Shown: positions 8,632-18,400, numbered from the stretch's first letter. The stretch: 64,000 bases of DNA from Flavobacterium palustre (GCF_014639535.1 NZ_BMGA01000007.1:124510-188509), one strand, 5' to 3'. Translations and numbers: made by a program. The notes: generated by a model from the sequence alone, not told the origin.

Positions 8632-8718
8632 TTACTTCTTTCGCTTAAGGCAATAGCTGTGCGTGCTGCACATTGGCATCATACAACACATATTCATTTT
8701 TTTTGTTACTATTTTCAT
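8632..8718 (-). CDS. Met/Cys-rich leader peptide (28 aa) of metY
   Basis: A short frame too small for routine gene calling: ATG at 8716-8718, TAA at 8632-8634. The 28-residue product has six Met and four Cys, concentrated in MNMCCMMPMC (residues 8-17), with one more Cys at 23 and a basic tail LKRKK. Random frames of this length almost never carry ten sulfur residues. It lies directly upstream of an intrinsic terminator and metY. By analogy with amino-acid leader peptides, ribosome stalling at Met or Cys codons would alter folding of the terminator. A metal-binding (copper) peptide is the alternative reading of this composition, but the terminator and the sulfur-metabolism gene favour a leader. 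No strong Shine-Dalgarno is visible, which is normal in this phylum. Confidence 0.8.
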   Translation of the reverse strand: MKIVTKKMNMCCMMPMCSTHSYCLKRKK

Positions 8719-8816
8719 CTCTGTTCTATTTTAAATTTTTAAAAAATGCCTTTTCAAGCCAAACTACTTAATCTATAAAATTAGTCTCTACTTGTTACTA
8801 ATAAAATTGAAATCCA

Positions 8817-9677
8817 TTATAAAAGGACTTTTGAAAGTGTATAAAGTGAAGTTAATATAATTAAAACCCCAACAGTTATCATGAGTGTTTTTACAGGTAA
8901 TTTACTGGCGATGTAAGCTCCAACAGGCGCCGCTAATGTACCACCAACTATCAGTCCTAAAATAATTTGCCAACTTTGGATACCAGTAAAATAAATCAGA
9001 ATACCTGCACTAACATAGGTTATAAAAAATTCTGCGGTGTTTACTGTTCCTATTACTGTACTAGGTGTATGTCCTTCTTTTATTAAATTAGAAGTAACAA
9101 TAGGTCCCCAACCTCCGCCGCCAATAGCGTCCAAAAAACCTCCGAAAAGAGCATAAATAGGTGCTTTTTTCAAATCCGATTTTCCGGCAACTTTTTTCTT
9201 AAAAGCTTTAGAAATAATAATTGCACCCAAAACAAGTAAATAGAAACTAACAAACGGTTTTATAAATTCTCCATCAATAACTGAACCCAACAAATAGGAA
9301 CCAACGGAAGCACTCAAAACACCAGGGATTATTATCTTTAAAAATAATGCTTTGTTAAAATTACCAAACTTAATATGCGAAAGTCCGGATACTCCTGTAG
9401 TAAAAACTTCTGCCGTGTGAACTGCTGCTGAAGCTAATCTAGGAGAAAGCCCAAAACCTAGTAAAACAGAATTTGAAGTAACACCATAAGCCATTCCTAA
9501 AGCACCATCCACTATTTGAGCTAAAAATCCCGCTAGTAAAAACCAAAAAAAAGTTTGATTGAATGTTAAATCTTCTGCCGAAGCGTTGGGTAAATACTTG
9601 ATCAGTACAACTGAAATCAACAAAAGTTTTAATGTTACAATGACTACTGAAATATGTCTTAATTTAATTTTTTCCAT
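8817..9677 (-). CDS. TauE/SafE-family membrane transporter (sulfite/sulfonate-type)
   Basis: A 286-residue integral membrane protein with about eight hydrophobic segments. The two-repeat TauE/SafE pattern is visible: FWFLLAGFLAQIVDGALGMAYGVTSNSVLLGFG in the first half and the related YALFGGFLDAIGGGGWGPI in the second. The family is associated with export or uptake of sulfite, sulfonates, sulfoacetate and other small anions, but substrates are rarely proven. Its position directly upstream of the metY leader on the same strand suggests a sulfur-related role. About 98 nt separate its stop from the leader-peptide start, so read-through into the metY attenuator is possible. The N-terminal segment with LPNASAEDLTFN is an added loop of unknown role. 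Confidence 0.88.
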   Translation of the reverse strand: MEKIKLRHISVVIVTLKLLLISVVLIKYLPNASAEDLTFNQTFFWFLLAGFLAQIVDGALGMAYGVTSNSVLLGFGLSPRLASAAVHTAEVFTTGVSGLSHIKFGNFNKALFLKIIIPGVLSASVGSYLLGSVIDGEFIKPFVSFYLLVLGAIIISKAFKKKVAGKSDLKKAPIYALFGGFLDAIGGGGWGPIVTSNLIKEGHTPSTVIGTVNTAEFFITYVSAGILIYFTGIQSWQIILGLIVGGTLAAPVGAYIASKLPVKTLMITVGVLIILTSLYTLSKVLL

Positions 9678-9750
9678 TTTTAATCTGTTAGTTTTTTAAT
9701 TGAAAAGTTTCTAATCAGATTTACAGAACTGATTATTCCTAATTTTGATA

Positions 9751-9758
9751 CAAACGTA
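9751..9758 (-). promoter_or_regulatory. Possible -7 element for the TauE/SafE gene
   Basis: The minus strand reads TACGTTTG, a perfect TAnnTTTG match, about 74 nt upstream of the start codon. No clear TTTG is seen at the -33 spacing, so the call rests on one element. Confidence 0.4.
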
Positions 9759-9954
9759 CAAAAATGTTTTATAAATTCTATAGAAATAGTAGAATTATTT
9801 TTAATAAAAAGAATAAAGCCTTAAAAAACGATAGCTTAACAGCTATTTATCTTTTGCAAAAGAGACAAAAAACAGCAATTTATTTATCATAAATTCTATA
9901 TAAACTAAATGAACCGATTAGATTAAAGCAAAAACAAAATAGCTTACGATAAAA

Positions 9955-9982
9955 AAGCCCAAGAACTAATTTCCTTGGGCTT
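9955..9982 (-). terminator. Intrinsic terminator
   Basis: The perfect 9-bp stem AAGCCCAAG / CTTGGGCTT has a 10-nt loop and a six-T run on the minus strand. It lies about 110 nt after the end of the gene at 10096-10752 and 10 nt after the stop of the gene relic at 9992-10066, so it may originally have belonged to the lost gene. The rest of 9678-10095 holds nothing else that I can name. Confidence 0.8.
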
Positions 9983-9991
9983 CGTTACTTT

Positions 9992-10066
9992 TTATTTTTT
10001 TCCGGATTTTAATTTCCAGAGGGTTTCTATAAACGCATCCACATTCTGAGTAGTGTTGCAAAAGGT
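9992..10066 (-). pseudogene. Possible C-terminal relic of a lost gene
   Basis: On the minus strand a short open frame bounded by stops reads TFCNTTQNVDAFIETLWKLK followed by SGKK and TAA, immediately before the intrinsic terminator. It has no start codon. The amphipathic, basic ending looks like the true C-terminus of a protein, and the position just ahead of a terminator fits a gene whose 5' part was deleted. I do not recognise the parent protein. Chance is a real alternative for 24 codons. Confidence 0.3.
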
Positions 10067-10095
10067 TCAAAATTATTTCAGAAAATATATACCAC

Positions 10096-10752
10096 TCAAT
10101 TCTTAAATCGTATTATCTTCAAATTTGCAAATTTTCCACCTGAATTATCGCCTACAAAAAGACCTATTTTTCCATCCGAAAAAGCACTCAATCGTTTTAC
10201 ACGAAGTACCGGATTAAGATTTTTTTCAACAAAAACAGTTACTTCTGTAGCACTAATTTCGATTCGGGCATGAAACCATTCGTTAGGATTTGGAGCATTG
10301 GGAATCTTTTTTTCAAATTCGGCATTTCTTTCTTTTCTTAATTTTTCCCAAGTAAAATCAGCATGGGCAATATACTGTACCGCATGAATTCGCCGCACGG
10401 AATCTTGGGCATGAAAATTAAATGGTCTAAAATAAACCGCTTCATAAATAGAATCATTTTGACCGTGAAAAGCAATTCCAAGAAAACTTTTTTGAAAAAT
10501 ATCCTGTCCTTTCATATCAATTTCAATAATTCCATTTGAAAAATTTTGGTCTTGAAGCCAGACAATGCCTTCTCCACTTTTCTCATTGATTTCTAAACCT
10601 TTGTATTTTGTTTCAACAAAAGGATGAACTAACCGATTTAAAACGAAAAGCCTGTTCTTTCTAACTTCCATATTCAAATTTATTTTCTTAGTCTGAGCCA
10701 AACTAGCTTCAACAGAAAGCAAGACAACTAAGAATAACAGCTTTTTTTTCAT
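10096..10752 (-). CDS. Secreted concanavalin-like (DUF1080/LamG-type) protein
   Basis: A 218-residue exported protein with signal peptide MKKKLLFLVVLLSVEASLAQ. The body is beta-rich, with a pattern typical of single-domain jelly-roll (concanavalin A/laminin-G-like) proteins: FSNGIIEIDMKGQDIFQKSFLGIAFHGQ, then YFRPFNF, NEWFHARIEISATEVTVFVE, and GKIGLFVGDNSGGKFANLKI at the end. Such domains in Bacteroidota are often annotated as DUF1080 or as glycan-binding or hydrolase-like folds. No catalytic residues can be assigned with confidence. It is the last minus-strand gene after the sulfatase and FGE genes, but 269 nt including an interspersed repeat separate it from FGE, so operon membership is uncertain. 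Confidence 0.7.
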   Translation of the reverse strand: MKKKLLFLVVLLSVEASLAQTKKINLNMEVRKNRLFVLNRLVHPFVETKYKGLEINEKSGEGIVWLQDQNFSNGIIEIDMKGQDIFQKSFLGIAFHGQNDSIYEAVYFRPFNFHAQDSVRRIHAVQYIAHADFTWEKLRKERNAEFEKKIPNAPNPNEWFHARIEISATEVTVFVEKNLNPVLRVKRLSAFSDGKIGLFVGDNSGGKFANLKIIRFKN

Positions 10753-10821
10753 AGTTTAAAAAAAAAATCATTGTTGCACGATAAAAAACATAAATCAAAT
10801 TTGATCTTACTGTTAACAGCT

Positions 10822-10958
10822 CGCTCCTCTGGAGCTTGTTTTTGACGATTCTCTTTTTCTACAAACAGAACGTCCCGATGGGACTATAAACAGCTCCGTT
10901 AGGAGCGAAATGTTTGTAGAAAATGGTGTTTCTTTATAAACAAAGCTCCAGAGGAGCG
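10822..10958. repeat. Compound palindromic intergenic repeat (REP-like)
   Basis: The outer arms CGCTCCTCTGGAGC (10822-10835) and GCTCCAGAGGAGCG (10945-10958) are inverted copies, and each is also a small palindrome. Between them are GTCCCGATGGGAC, GCTCCGTTAGGAGC and an inverted pair TTCTACAAACA / TGTTTGTAGAA. The whole unit would fold into a multi-branched hairpin. It has the look of a dispersed, non-coding repeat family of Bacteroidota genomes. It lies between the FGE gene and the LamG-like gene. Confidence 0.7.
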
Positions 10959-11021
10959 ACCTAATTGATTATTCATCAAGTTTAATCAGACAACAATAAA
11001 AAAATTATACAATTAAAAATC

Positions 11022-12104
11022 TTATTCCACATCCTTAACACAACGAAACCCCAAGTGATTACAAGCACTAGTCGTTTCTCCTTTACCACGGCTTCCGGCA
11101 ACATAGCGGATACAATATTGGTCACTGCACAAATAAGAGCCGCCTCTTTGCACATGTTTTTCTACTCCGGGTTCTTCGGGATCATTACTTATTGAAGGTC
11201 CTTGAGGATTAGCATTAGTACTGTTTTTATAATAATCATCACTATATAAATCATTACACCATTCCCAGACATTTCCTTCCAAATCATAGATTCCATAAGG
11301 ATTTTTAGGAAAAGATTTTACCGGAGCTGCTGCTGCAAAACCGTCTTCGACTGTATTATTATTTGGAAAAGTTCCCTGAAAAATATTAGCCTGCCATTTT
11401 CCATCAGGTTTGAGTTCGCTTCCCCAATAATATTTGGTATGTGGTCTTCCGGCTCTGGCTGCAAACTCCCATTCGGCCTCTGTAGGCAATCGTTTTCCCG
11501 CCCATTCGGCATAGGCCTTGGCATCCAGATAACTCACTTGCACCACAGGATTATTTTCGAGTCCGATAATATTACTTTCCGGTCCACTGGGATGTTGCCA
11601 ACTCGCACCCGGAACATATTGCCACCATTGTTGAATATTTGCTAATGAAACTTTATCCGCAGGAGGAGAAAACACTGCCGAACCCGGTACTAAATTTTCA
11701 ACAGGAACCCCGGGATAATCCTTTGGATCCAATGGTCTTTCGGCTATGGTCACATAATTTGTAGCTTTCACAAAAGCGGCAAATTGAGCATTGGTTACCT
11801 CATGTTCATCAATCCAATAGCCTTTTACACTTACTTTATGAACGGGTTTTGCATCAGGATAATCTTCGGTTCCCATATTAAATTCTCCTCCTGAAACCCA
11901 AACCATTCCGTCGGTGGAAGTTGTTTTATTCTCTTTAACTTTTTTCGAAACAGATTGTAATAATAAGGATTTCTTAGAAGTATTGGCTTTGCACATTGCT
12001 TCGCAACTTGTAGCAGAAACTACAGCAACCGCCTTATTTTCCTGAGCAAAACCTGAGTACAAACCACTTAAAAGTACTCCTATTATTAAACTATGTATTT
12101 TCAT
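11022..12104 (-). CDS. Formylglycine-generating enzyme (sulfatase-maturing, SUMF1/FGE type)
   Basis: A 360-residue exported enzyme that oxidises the active-site Cys of sulfatases to formylglycine. The fold begins at GMVWVSGGEFNMGTEDYPDAKPVHKVSVKGYWIDEHEVTNAQFAAFV and continues through RLPTEAEWEFAARAG and YDLEGNVWEWCND, all hallmarks of the FGE-sulfatase family. Many relatives lack the catalytic cysteines, but here the pair SYLCSDQYC (Cys326 and Cys331 from this start) matches the copper-binding CxxxxC of true FGEs. I chose ATG 12104 because it gives a good signal peptide (MKIHSLIIGVLLSGLYSGFA); an upstream ATG adds 22 residues before it. It follows the sulfatase gene on the same strand by 171 nt, and that protein is its obvious client. 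Confidence 0.92.
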   Translation of the reverse strand: MKIHSLIIGVLLSGLYSGFAQENKAVAVVSATSCEAMCKANTSKKSLLLQSVSKKVKENKTTSTDGMVWVSGGEFNMGTEDYPDAKPVHKVSVKGYWIDEHEVTNAQFAAFVKATNYVTIAERPLDPKDYPGVPVENLVPGSAVFSPPADKVSLANIQQWWQYVPGASWQHPSGPESNIIGLENNPVVQVSYLDAKAYAEWAGKRLPTEAEWEFAARAGRPHTKYYWGSELKPDGKWQANIFQGTFPNNNTVEDGFAAAAPVKSFPKNPYGIYDLEGNVWEWCNDLYSDDYYKNSTNANPQGPSISNDPEEPGVEKHVQRGGSYLCSDQYCIRYVAGSRGKGETTSACNHLGFRCVKDVE

Positions 12105-12178
12105 ATCTACATCTTTTTGGTTGCCTGTTCGACTAACCATATTATTTTGAATATAACCCAAAATCAACAAAACACAGT

Positions 12179-12206
12179 AAAAGGGGCAACCGAAGCAGCC
12201 CCTTTT
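12179..12206 (-). terminator. Hairpin between sulfatase and FGE genes
   Basis: The perfect 9-bp stem AAAAGGGGC / GCCCCTTTT has a 10-nt loop, with the T-run forming part of the stem. It may partly terminate the sulfatase transcript and lower FGE expression. On the plus strand it would work equally well. Confidence 0.6.
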
Positions 12207-12275
12207 TACTAACTAAAACAAACCAAAACCAATATTAGTTCCAATCCAAAAAAGAATTCTTTTATTGAAATAATA

Positions 12276-13916
12276 TTATTTTTTTGCGGCTGCACCAGGA
12301 ATCAATTCATTCCCCGGTCTTATCTTGCTATATTCTACTACGCCTGTTTTATTAGCCCAATCAAAATATTTAGCAGAAAGATCATTGACAATCGCTTCAT
12401 TTTTTTGTGCCACATTCGTTGTTTCCCCTCTATCCGATTCCAAATCATACAATTCCCATTGATAAGACGGATAAATAGAAACCAACTTCCATTTGCCTTC
12501 TCTAACTGCTCTGTTTCCTGCTCTTTCCCAGAATATTGGCGCACCACGATTTACTTCGGAAGCACCATCTAATAAAACCGGTAACAAACTTTTTCCTGCT
12601 AACGGATTTGATTTTACGCCGTTCAATTCTTTTGGATATTGAATTCCTGCCAATTCGTAGAAAGTTGGTGCTAAATCAATCAAATGTCCAGTTCCTTTAT
12701 CAATTCGGCCTGCTTTAATTTTTGATGGATACCAGGCGATAAAAGGAGAACTGAAGCCGCCTTCATGCATGTTATTTTTATAATCCTGCAAAGGCGTATT
12801 AGACAAATAAGCCCAGTTTTGCTCTTGGTAATCAAAGGAACCTGAAGTTCCAACAGGTCCGCTGTTTTTCACCAAGCCTCTTCTTAAAGGATTGTAAGTA
12901 TTAAAACCACCTTGCGCACCATTATCAGATATAAAAACAATCAAAGTATTTTTGTCTTTCTTCAAAGCTTTTAATTTCTCCAATACTTTCCCCACGTTTT
13001 GATCCATATTATCCACCATGGCTGCATACACTTCCATTTTAGCTTTCCAAAATTGCTTTTCATCATAGGTCAACTTATTCCATTCCGGCACTTCAGGATC
13101 TCTTGGAGCGATGGTTTGGTTTTCCAATAAAATGCCGTTTTCTTTTAATTTCTGAATTCTTTTCTCTCTTAACACATCCCAGCCTTCATCAAATTTGCCT
13201 CTGTATTTAGCAATATCAACCGGTTTTGCCTGTAATGGCCAGTGAGGAGCAGTAAAAGCTAAATACAAAAAGAAAGGTTTATTTTCTTTGTTTTGTTCGT
13301 CCAAAAATTGCACCGCATTATTCCCAATTTCATCTGTAAAATAATAGGAATCGGCTTTTGGATGCAGTTCTTCATTATTTCGAATTAAAGCCACAGGATA
13401 AGGTGTTTTTCCAAAAGGTAATCCATCAGTATTAAAATAATTTGCCCCTCCTTTTAAAATTCCATAAAACTTATCAAACCCTCTTTGATTTGGCCATTGA
13501 GCTTTATCTTCGGAACCTACGTGCCATTTTCCTGACATTAAAGTGCTGTAACCTCCTGAACGGAAAACCTCTCCCAAGGTCAAAGATTCTTTGTTCAAAT
13601 AACCCTGATAAGCAGGTAATCCTAAATTCACATCAAAATAACCAACTCCCGCTTTGTGCTGATACTGCCCTGTTAAAAGCGAAGCTCTTGTAGGAGCGCA
13701 GATAGAATTATTGTAAAACTCGCGTAAACGTGTTCCTTCTTTGGCTAATTTATCCAAATTGGGAGTACTAATTTCTGAACCATAATTCCCTAAGTCAGAA
13801 TAGCCCATATCGTCCACCATAATCAAAACAATGTTTGGTTTTGAAGTTGCAGTTTGCGCCTGACTAAAAAAGCCAAAAGCGAATAAAAGTGGTATTGCAA
13901 TAATCGTTTTTTTCAT
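12276..13916 (-). CDS. Exported Cys-type sulfatase (S1 family)
   Basis: A 546-residue sulfatase with signal peptide MKKTIIAIPLLFAFGFFSQA. Metal ligands appear at once (KPNIVLIMVDDMGYSDLGNYG, Asp35-Asp36). The maturation motif is CAPTRASLLTG, with Cys73 as the residue to be converted to formylglycine. Further family parts are LMSGKWHVG and VFISDNGAQGG with the distal Asp-Asn metal ligands. The C-terminal subdomain includes VREGKWKLVSIYPSYQWELYDLESD. It hydrolyses sulfate esters in the periplasm or at the surface; the exact substrate (aryl or carbohydrate sulfate) is not decidable by eye. It is third in the susC-susD-sulfatase operon, 26 nt after susD, and the FGE gene follows. Desulfation here could feed sulfate to the cell as well as open up a glycan. 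Confidence 0.95.
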   Translation of the reverse strand: MKKTIIAIPLLFAFGFFSQAQTATSKPNIVLIMVDDMGYSDLGNYGSEISTPNLDKLAKEGTRLREFYNNSICAPTRASLLTGQYQHKAGVGYFDVNLGLPAYQGYLNKESLTLGEVFRSGGYSTLMSGKWHVGSEDKAQWPNQRGFDKFYGILKGGANYFNTDGLPFGKTPYPVALIRNNEELHPKADSYYFTDEIGNNAVQFLDEQNKENKPFFLYLAFTAPHWPLQAKPVDIAKYRGKFDEGWDVLREKRIQKLKENGILLENQTIAPRDPEVPEWNKLTYDEKQFWKAKMEVYAAMVDNMDQNVGKVLEKLKALKKDKNTLIVFISDNGAQGGFNTYNPLRRGLVKNSGPVGTSGSFDYQEQNWAYLSNTPLQDYKNNMHEGGFSSPFIAWYPSKIKAGRIDKGTGHLIDLAPTFYELAGIQYPKELNGVKSNPLAGKSLLPVLLDGASEVNRGAPIFWERAGNRAVREGKWKLVSIYPSYQWELYDLESDRGETTNVAQKNEAIVNDLSAKYFDWANKTGVVEYSKIRPGNELIPGAAAKK

Positions 13917-13942
13917 TTTATCTTAATTTAATAGTTATCTAA

Positions 13943-15394
13943 TTATAATTTCCAAGCTGGTATTTGATCCAAATTGGGGTTTAAATCCAATTCTCTTTGT
14001 GGTATTGGAAAATGAATGTGTTTAGGCTGTGCATTGGTTTTTCCCGCTGCTTTTAATTTGGCTACAAAATAATCAGAACCTCTTCTGGCTAAATCAAACC
14101 AACGCTGGTATTCAAATACCAATTCTTTTCTTCTTTCTTCAAAAACGGCCTCTCTAAAATCATCTTTCGATAATGTTGGTGAAATAACCGATAACAAAGG
14201 AATCCCCGCTCTTTCTCTCACACGGTCAATGGCTTCATAAGCTGCTGCGGTTGGTCCGTTTTGGTATTCATTTGCTGCTTCGGCATAGATTAACAATACT
14301 TCTGCAAATCGGATAATTGGTGTGTTTTTTGAAGACTGTCCCGGTGAAGCTGGTGTTGTTGGATCAAAATATTTATTAAAATGCGGAGTCGTTGTATAAG
14401 TTTGTCCATTGGTTGGACTTACATATTGAGTGGCAAAAGTGATATACTTTCGTTTGTCATTCTCTGCAAAAGATTCAAAAAGTCCTCCCGCCGTATGCAA
14501 AGCATCTGCCTGATCGCCAGCAATTCCCGGCACTGAAGTAGGAGCCGATGTAGAAGCCAACATATTTCCATTCCAGTTAGAAAGCCCTTTAAATTGTGCG
14601 GAATAAATATGTTCTTTACCATTTTTAGTAGCTACATTAAAAACATCAGCATAATTTTCGAATAAATCATAGACCTCACTATCAATCACTTCTTTACTTT
14701 TTTCTGCTGCCAGTTGCCACTTTTTTTGCGTCAAATAGACTTTAGACAAAATACTTTTGGCAGCACCAGATGTTGGTCTTCCGTTAATTTGCTGTACCAC
14801 AGGCAATGCTTCGGCATCCAATAAATCAGTTTCAATTTGGGCATAAACAGCCGCTTCCGGAGTATTGCTAACATTCAAAGCTTCGGCAGATAAAGTGGTC
14901 GTTTCATGTAAAACCAATGGTACATTTCCAAACCATCGCACAATATTGAAATACAATACGGCTCTTAAAAACTTCGCTTCGTTAACCAAATCCTGATCTT
15001 TTTGTGAATTCAAATTTGGATTTTTCGAAATGTTATCAATCGCAATATTCGCCCGGTTAATTCCGTCGTAACTTTGACGCCAAAGTTCCAGCATACGGTC
15101 ATTTGAGGCATCGTGCGTCAGATTAGACAACGCTCTAACATGCGCATTTCTGGCACGCGGTCCTGCTTCGTAATCATCCGTAGCCATTTCTGTCGAAATC
15201 TGAATTAAACGATTGTACAAAGTATGCGTACCACTGTTCATCGCGTTATGAATGGCAATTACCGCCGCTTCAGCATCTTCGGTTGTTTTATAAAAATTAT
15301 TTGCTGCAATAAATGCTTTTGGATCTTCGTCCAATGAATTACAAGCACTGATTGTAAAAAGAATCAGTAAACTTAATATGCTTATTTTTTTCAT
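13943..15394 (-). CDS. SusD/RagB-family surface glycan-binding lipoprotein (locus 1)
   Basis: A 483-residue lipoprotein. The lipobox ends the signal peptide MKKISILSLLILFTISAC (Cys18). The SusD fold has its TPR-rich N-terminal half (TTEDAEAAVIAIHNAMNSG; SYDGINRANIAIDNISKN; FLRAVLYFNIVRWFGNVPLVLHE) and the C-terminal signature RFAEVLLIYAEAANEYQNG with RERAGIP and ERRKELVFEYQRWFDLARRG. SusD proteins cap the SusC channel and bind the ligand. The gene starts 10 nt after susC ends. The acceptor substrate is unknown. The only enzyme co-transcribed is a sulfatase, so the ligand may be a sulfate-bearing molecule. Confidence 0.95.
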   Translation of the reverse strand: MKKISILSLLILFTISACNSLDEDPKAFIAANNFYKTTEDAEAAVIAIHNAMNSGTHTLYNRLIQISTEMATDDYEAGPRARNAHVRALSNLTHDASNDRMLELWRQSYDGINRANIAIDNISKNPNLNSQKDQDLVNEAKFLRAVLYFNIVRWFGNVPLVLHETTTLSAEALNVSNTPEAAVYAQIETDLLDAEALPVVQQINGRPTSGAAKSILSKVYLTQKKWQLAAEKSKEVIDSEVYDLFENYADVFNVATKNGKEHIYSAQFKGLSNWNGNMLASTSAPTSVPGIAGDQADALHTAGGLFESFAENDKRKYITFATQYVSPTNGQTYTTTPHFNKYFDPTTPASPGQSSKNTPIIRFAEVLLIYAEAANEYQNGPTAAAYEAIDRVRERAGIPLLSVISPTLSKDDFREAVFEERRKELVFEYQRWFDLARRGSDYFVAKLKAAGKTNAQPKHIHFPIPQRELDLNPNLDQIPAWKL

Positions 15395-15404
15395 GCTATT
15401 TCTT

Positions 15405-18400
15405 TTAGAATGTTACACTTAAACCAGCCGAAATACTTTTAGCTGTTGGATAAATTCCGGTATCTGTTCCCGGAGAAATTGAACTTCCGTTAGTTACTTC
15501 AGGGTCAAATCCACTGTAATTGGTAAATGTGATTAGATTTTCTCCTACCAGTCTCAATTTCACAGCAGCCAATTTGAATTTATCTATTAATGCTTTAGGG
15601 AAATTATAGCTCAGTGTGATGTTTTTAAATCGGACAAAAGAACCGTCTTCTACAAATCGATTTGAAAATACCGGTGCAGGATCTAATTTAGCACGAGGCG
15701 TAGTGGTACTTGGATTTGTTGGTGTCCAGGCATCTAAAGCCGAAGTGGAAGCATTTTGCTGTCCGTTGAATAATTCTAATGCCTGCGCATTTCCGTTTAG
15801 GATATCATTCCCTACAGAACCCTGAAGTATTATTCCTAATTCAAAATTTCTAAAGTTGAAATTATTCGTGAATCCAAAAGTAAAATCCGGCTGTGCATTA
15901 CCAATAGTTGTTCTGTCAGCAGCAGTTGTAAAAGCGCCGTCGCCATTGATGTCTTTATACAAACGGTCACCAGCTTTTGGAGTTGCATTTCCTGTAAAAA
16001 CGCCTTTGGTTGCTACATCAGCAGTTTGCAAAATTCCATCCGTTACTGCTCCATAAAATGAACCTAATGGATCACCTACTTTTAAAATGTAATTTCCAAA
16101 AGTGTAGAATTCAGCATCATTACCTAAAGCCAAAACTTTATTTTTGTTGAAGGCAATATTAAAATTAGAGGTCCATGCAAAATCGCCGTTGCTTAAAGAA
16201 GTATTAATTCCTAACTCGATTCCCTGATTTTGCACCGAACCAAAATTTTGCAAAGAAGAGGTAAACCCGCTGGTATATGGAATTTGAACGTCTAACAATA
16301 AATTCTTAGTCGTTTTGCGGTAAGCATCCAGCGTTAGAAACACTTTATTGTTGAAAATGCCTAAGTCAATTCCGGCATCAAACTGGTTTGTTAATTCCCA
16401 TCCTAAATCGTCATTTGCAATTCTTGTTGGCGTAAATCCGGTATAAATTTGGTCACCAAAAAGATACTTTACACTACTCAATGTTGACAACGATTGGTAT
16501 TCCCCAATTTCCTGATTTCCTGTTGAACCGTAGCTCGTCCTGAATTTCAAACTGTTAATTACATCAGACAACGGACTAAAAAAGTTTTCTCTGTCTATTT
16601 GCCAGGCCGCTGCCACAGAAGGAAAATAGCCCCATTTATTGTTTTTCCCAAATCGGGAAGAACCATCAGCTCTTATACTTGCTGTAAAATAATATTTGGA
16701 ATCATAGTTATAATTCAGCCTCGACAGGTACGAATTCAACGCCCATTTACTTTCACCCGAAGTAGGAATCAATGCCAAATTACCGCTTTGCAAACTATTA
16801 TTTGATGTCACATCATTCACAAATTGTTGCGAACCTGTAGTTACAAAATCTCTGGTAGAACTTTGCTGTGTATAACCTGCCAAAAGGTTAAAACTATGTA
16901 CATCTGAAAACACTTTAGTGTAGGTTAAGGTATTCTCGTTCAGCCATGTTTTGCTGTTACTGTTTCCTATTTTGGCTTCTCCATTAGTAATTAAACCTTC
17001 ATAAATTGTCGAAGGAATATAAGTACTCTCTTTGTTAGCCAGGAGATCAGCTCCAAAAGAAACTTTGAACACCAAATTTTCCAGAATATCATATTCGCCA
17101 AAAACGGTTCCTAAAATCCTTGTGTTTACTGCTTTATTTTTGCGTTCGTTTAGAGTAGCAATTGGGTTTGAGAATATATTTTCAAAAGGATTTCTCAAGG
17201 TATAACTACCATCAGCTTCATAAATGGTAGCAGTAGGAGGCATACTTAACAAAGCGGTAATTAATCCGGAAGGAGCAACTTTTGATGTAGTTTCAGCTAC
17301 AGATAGATTGACTCCGAATCTTGATTTATCACTTAGTTTTGAATTCAGATTAATTCGACCACTCAAGCGTTCAAAACCAGTATTTTTTATAATTCCTTCC
17401 TGATTGAAATAGTTTCCGGAAATAGCATATTTTGTTTGGTTATTTCCACCCGAAACACTCAATTGATGATTTTGGGTTTGCGCAGTTCTAAAAGCGGCAT
17501 CCTGCCAATCTACTCCTTTTCCTAATTGTGCAATTTGAGCATCCGACAGGTATTGATTCGTTCCTCCCGCCGGATTTGTATCGTATAAAGCGGCATTTCT
17601 AAGTCTTGAAAAACCTGCAGCATCTAATACGGATACTTTTTTACGAACTTCCTGTTGCCCTAAAGAGTAATCGTAGTTTACAGCCATAATATTCGATTTT
17701 CCTTTTTTAGTAGTGACAATCACTACGCCATTAGCTCCTCTGGAACCGTAAATAGCAGTTGATGAAGCATCTTTTAAAACCGTAATCGATTCAATATCTG
17801 CCGGATTGATGGCAGAAAGGGGATTTGTCGGACTACCGCTCAAAACTCCTGAAGTAACATCTGAATTGTAAATTGGAAAACCATCAATAACATAAAGCGG
17901 CTCGTTTCCTCCTTGTATAGAACTTCCTCCACGAACCCTAATACTCAATCCGGATCCCGGTTGTCCTGATGTTTGAGTCACATTGACACCAGCAACCGAT
18001 CCTTGAAGCGCACTCTCTAAACTGCGCTGAGTAGATTTTAAGGCTTGAGTAGAAACGGTTTCGGCTGCTCCGGTATAATCTTTTTTCGAAGTAGTTCCGT
18101 AACCTATAACTACTACTTCATTTAGTTCCTTTACATCTTCTTTTAGTACAATTTGTATGAACTTGTCATTTACAATTTGCTCTTTATTTATATAACCTAT
18201 AGAACTAACTACTAATATATAGGGGAAACTTTGGCCTGTTTGAAAACTAAATTTTCCGTCTAAATCAGTAATAACACTATGGGTAATTCCTTTAATTTGA
18301 ACAGTAACACCAGGAATGGGTTGTTTTGTAACTTGATCTATAACCACACCATCCAGGGTTGAATTTATTTTGGGTTTTGTGCTCTGTGCATTAATCCCTA

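Noticed and set aside
8632-8718. Copper-binding peptide as the explanation for the Met/Cys cluster.
   Set aside because: Not excluded, but the terminator directly after it and metY downstream fit a leader peptide better; no copper gene is nearby.
10822-10958. CRISPR-like array.
   Set aside because: The repeats are inverted palindromes with no equal-length spacers and no cas genes in the window.
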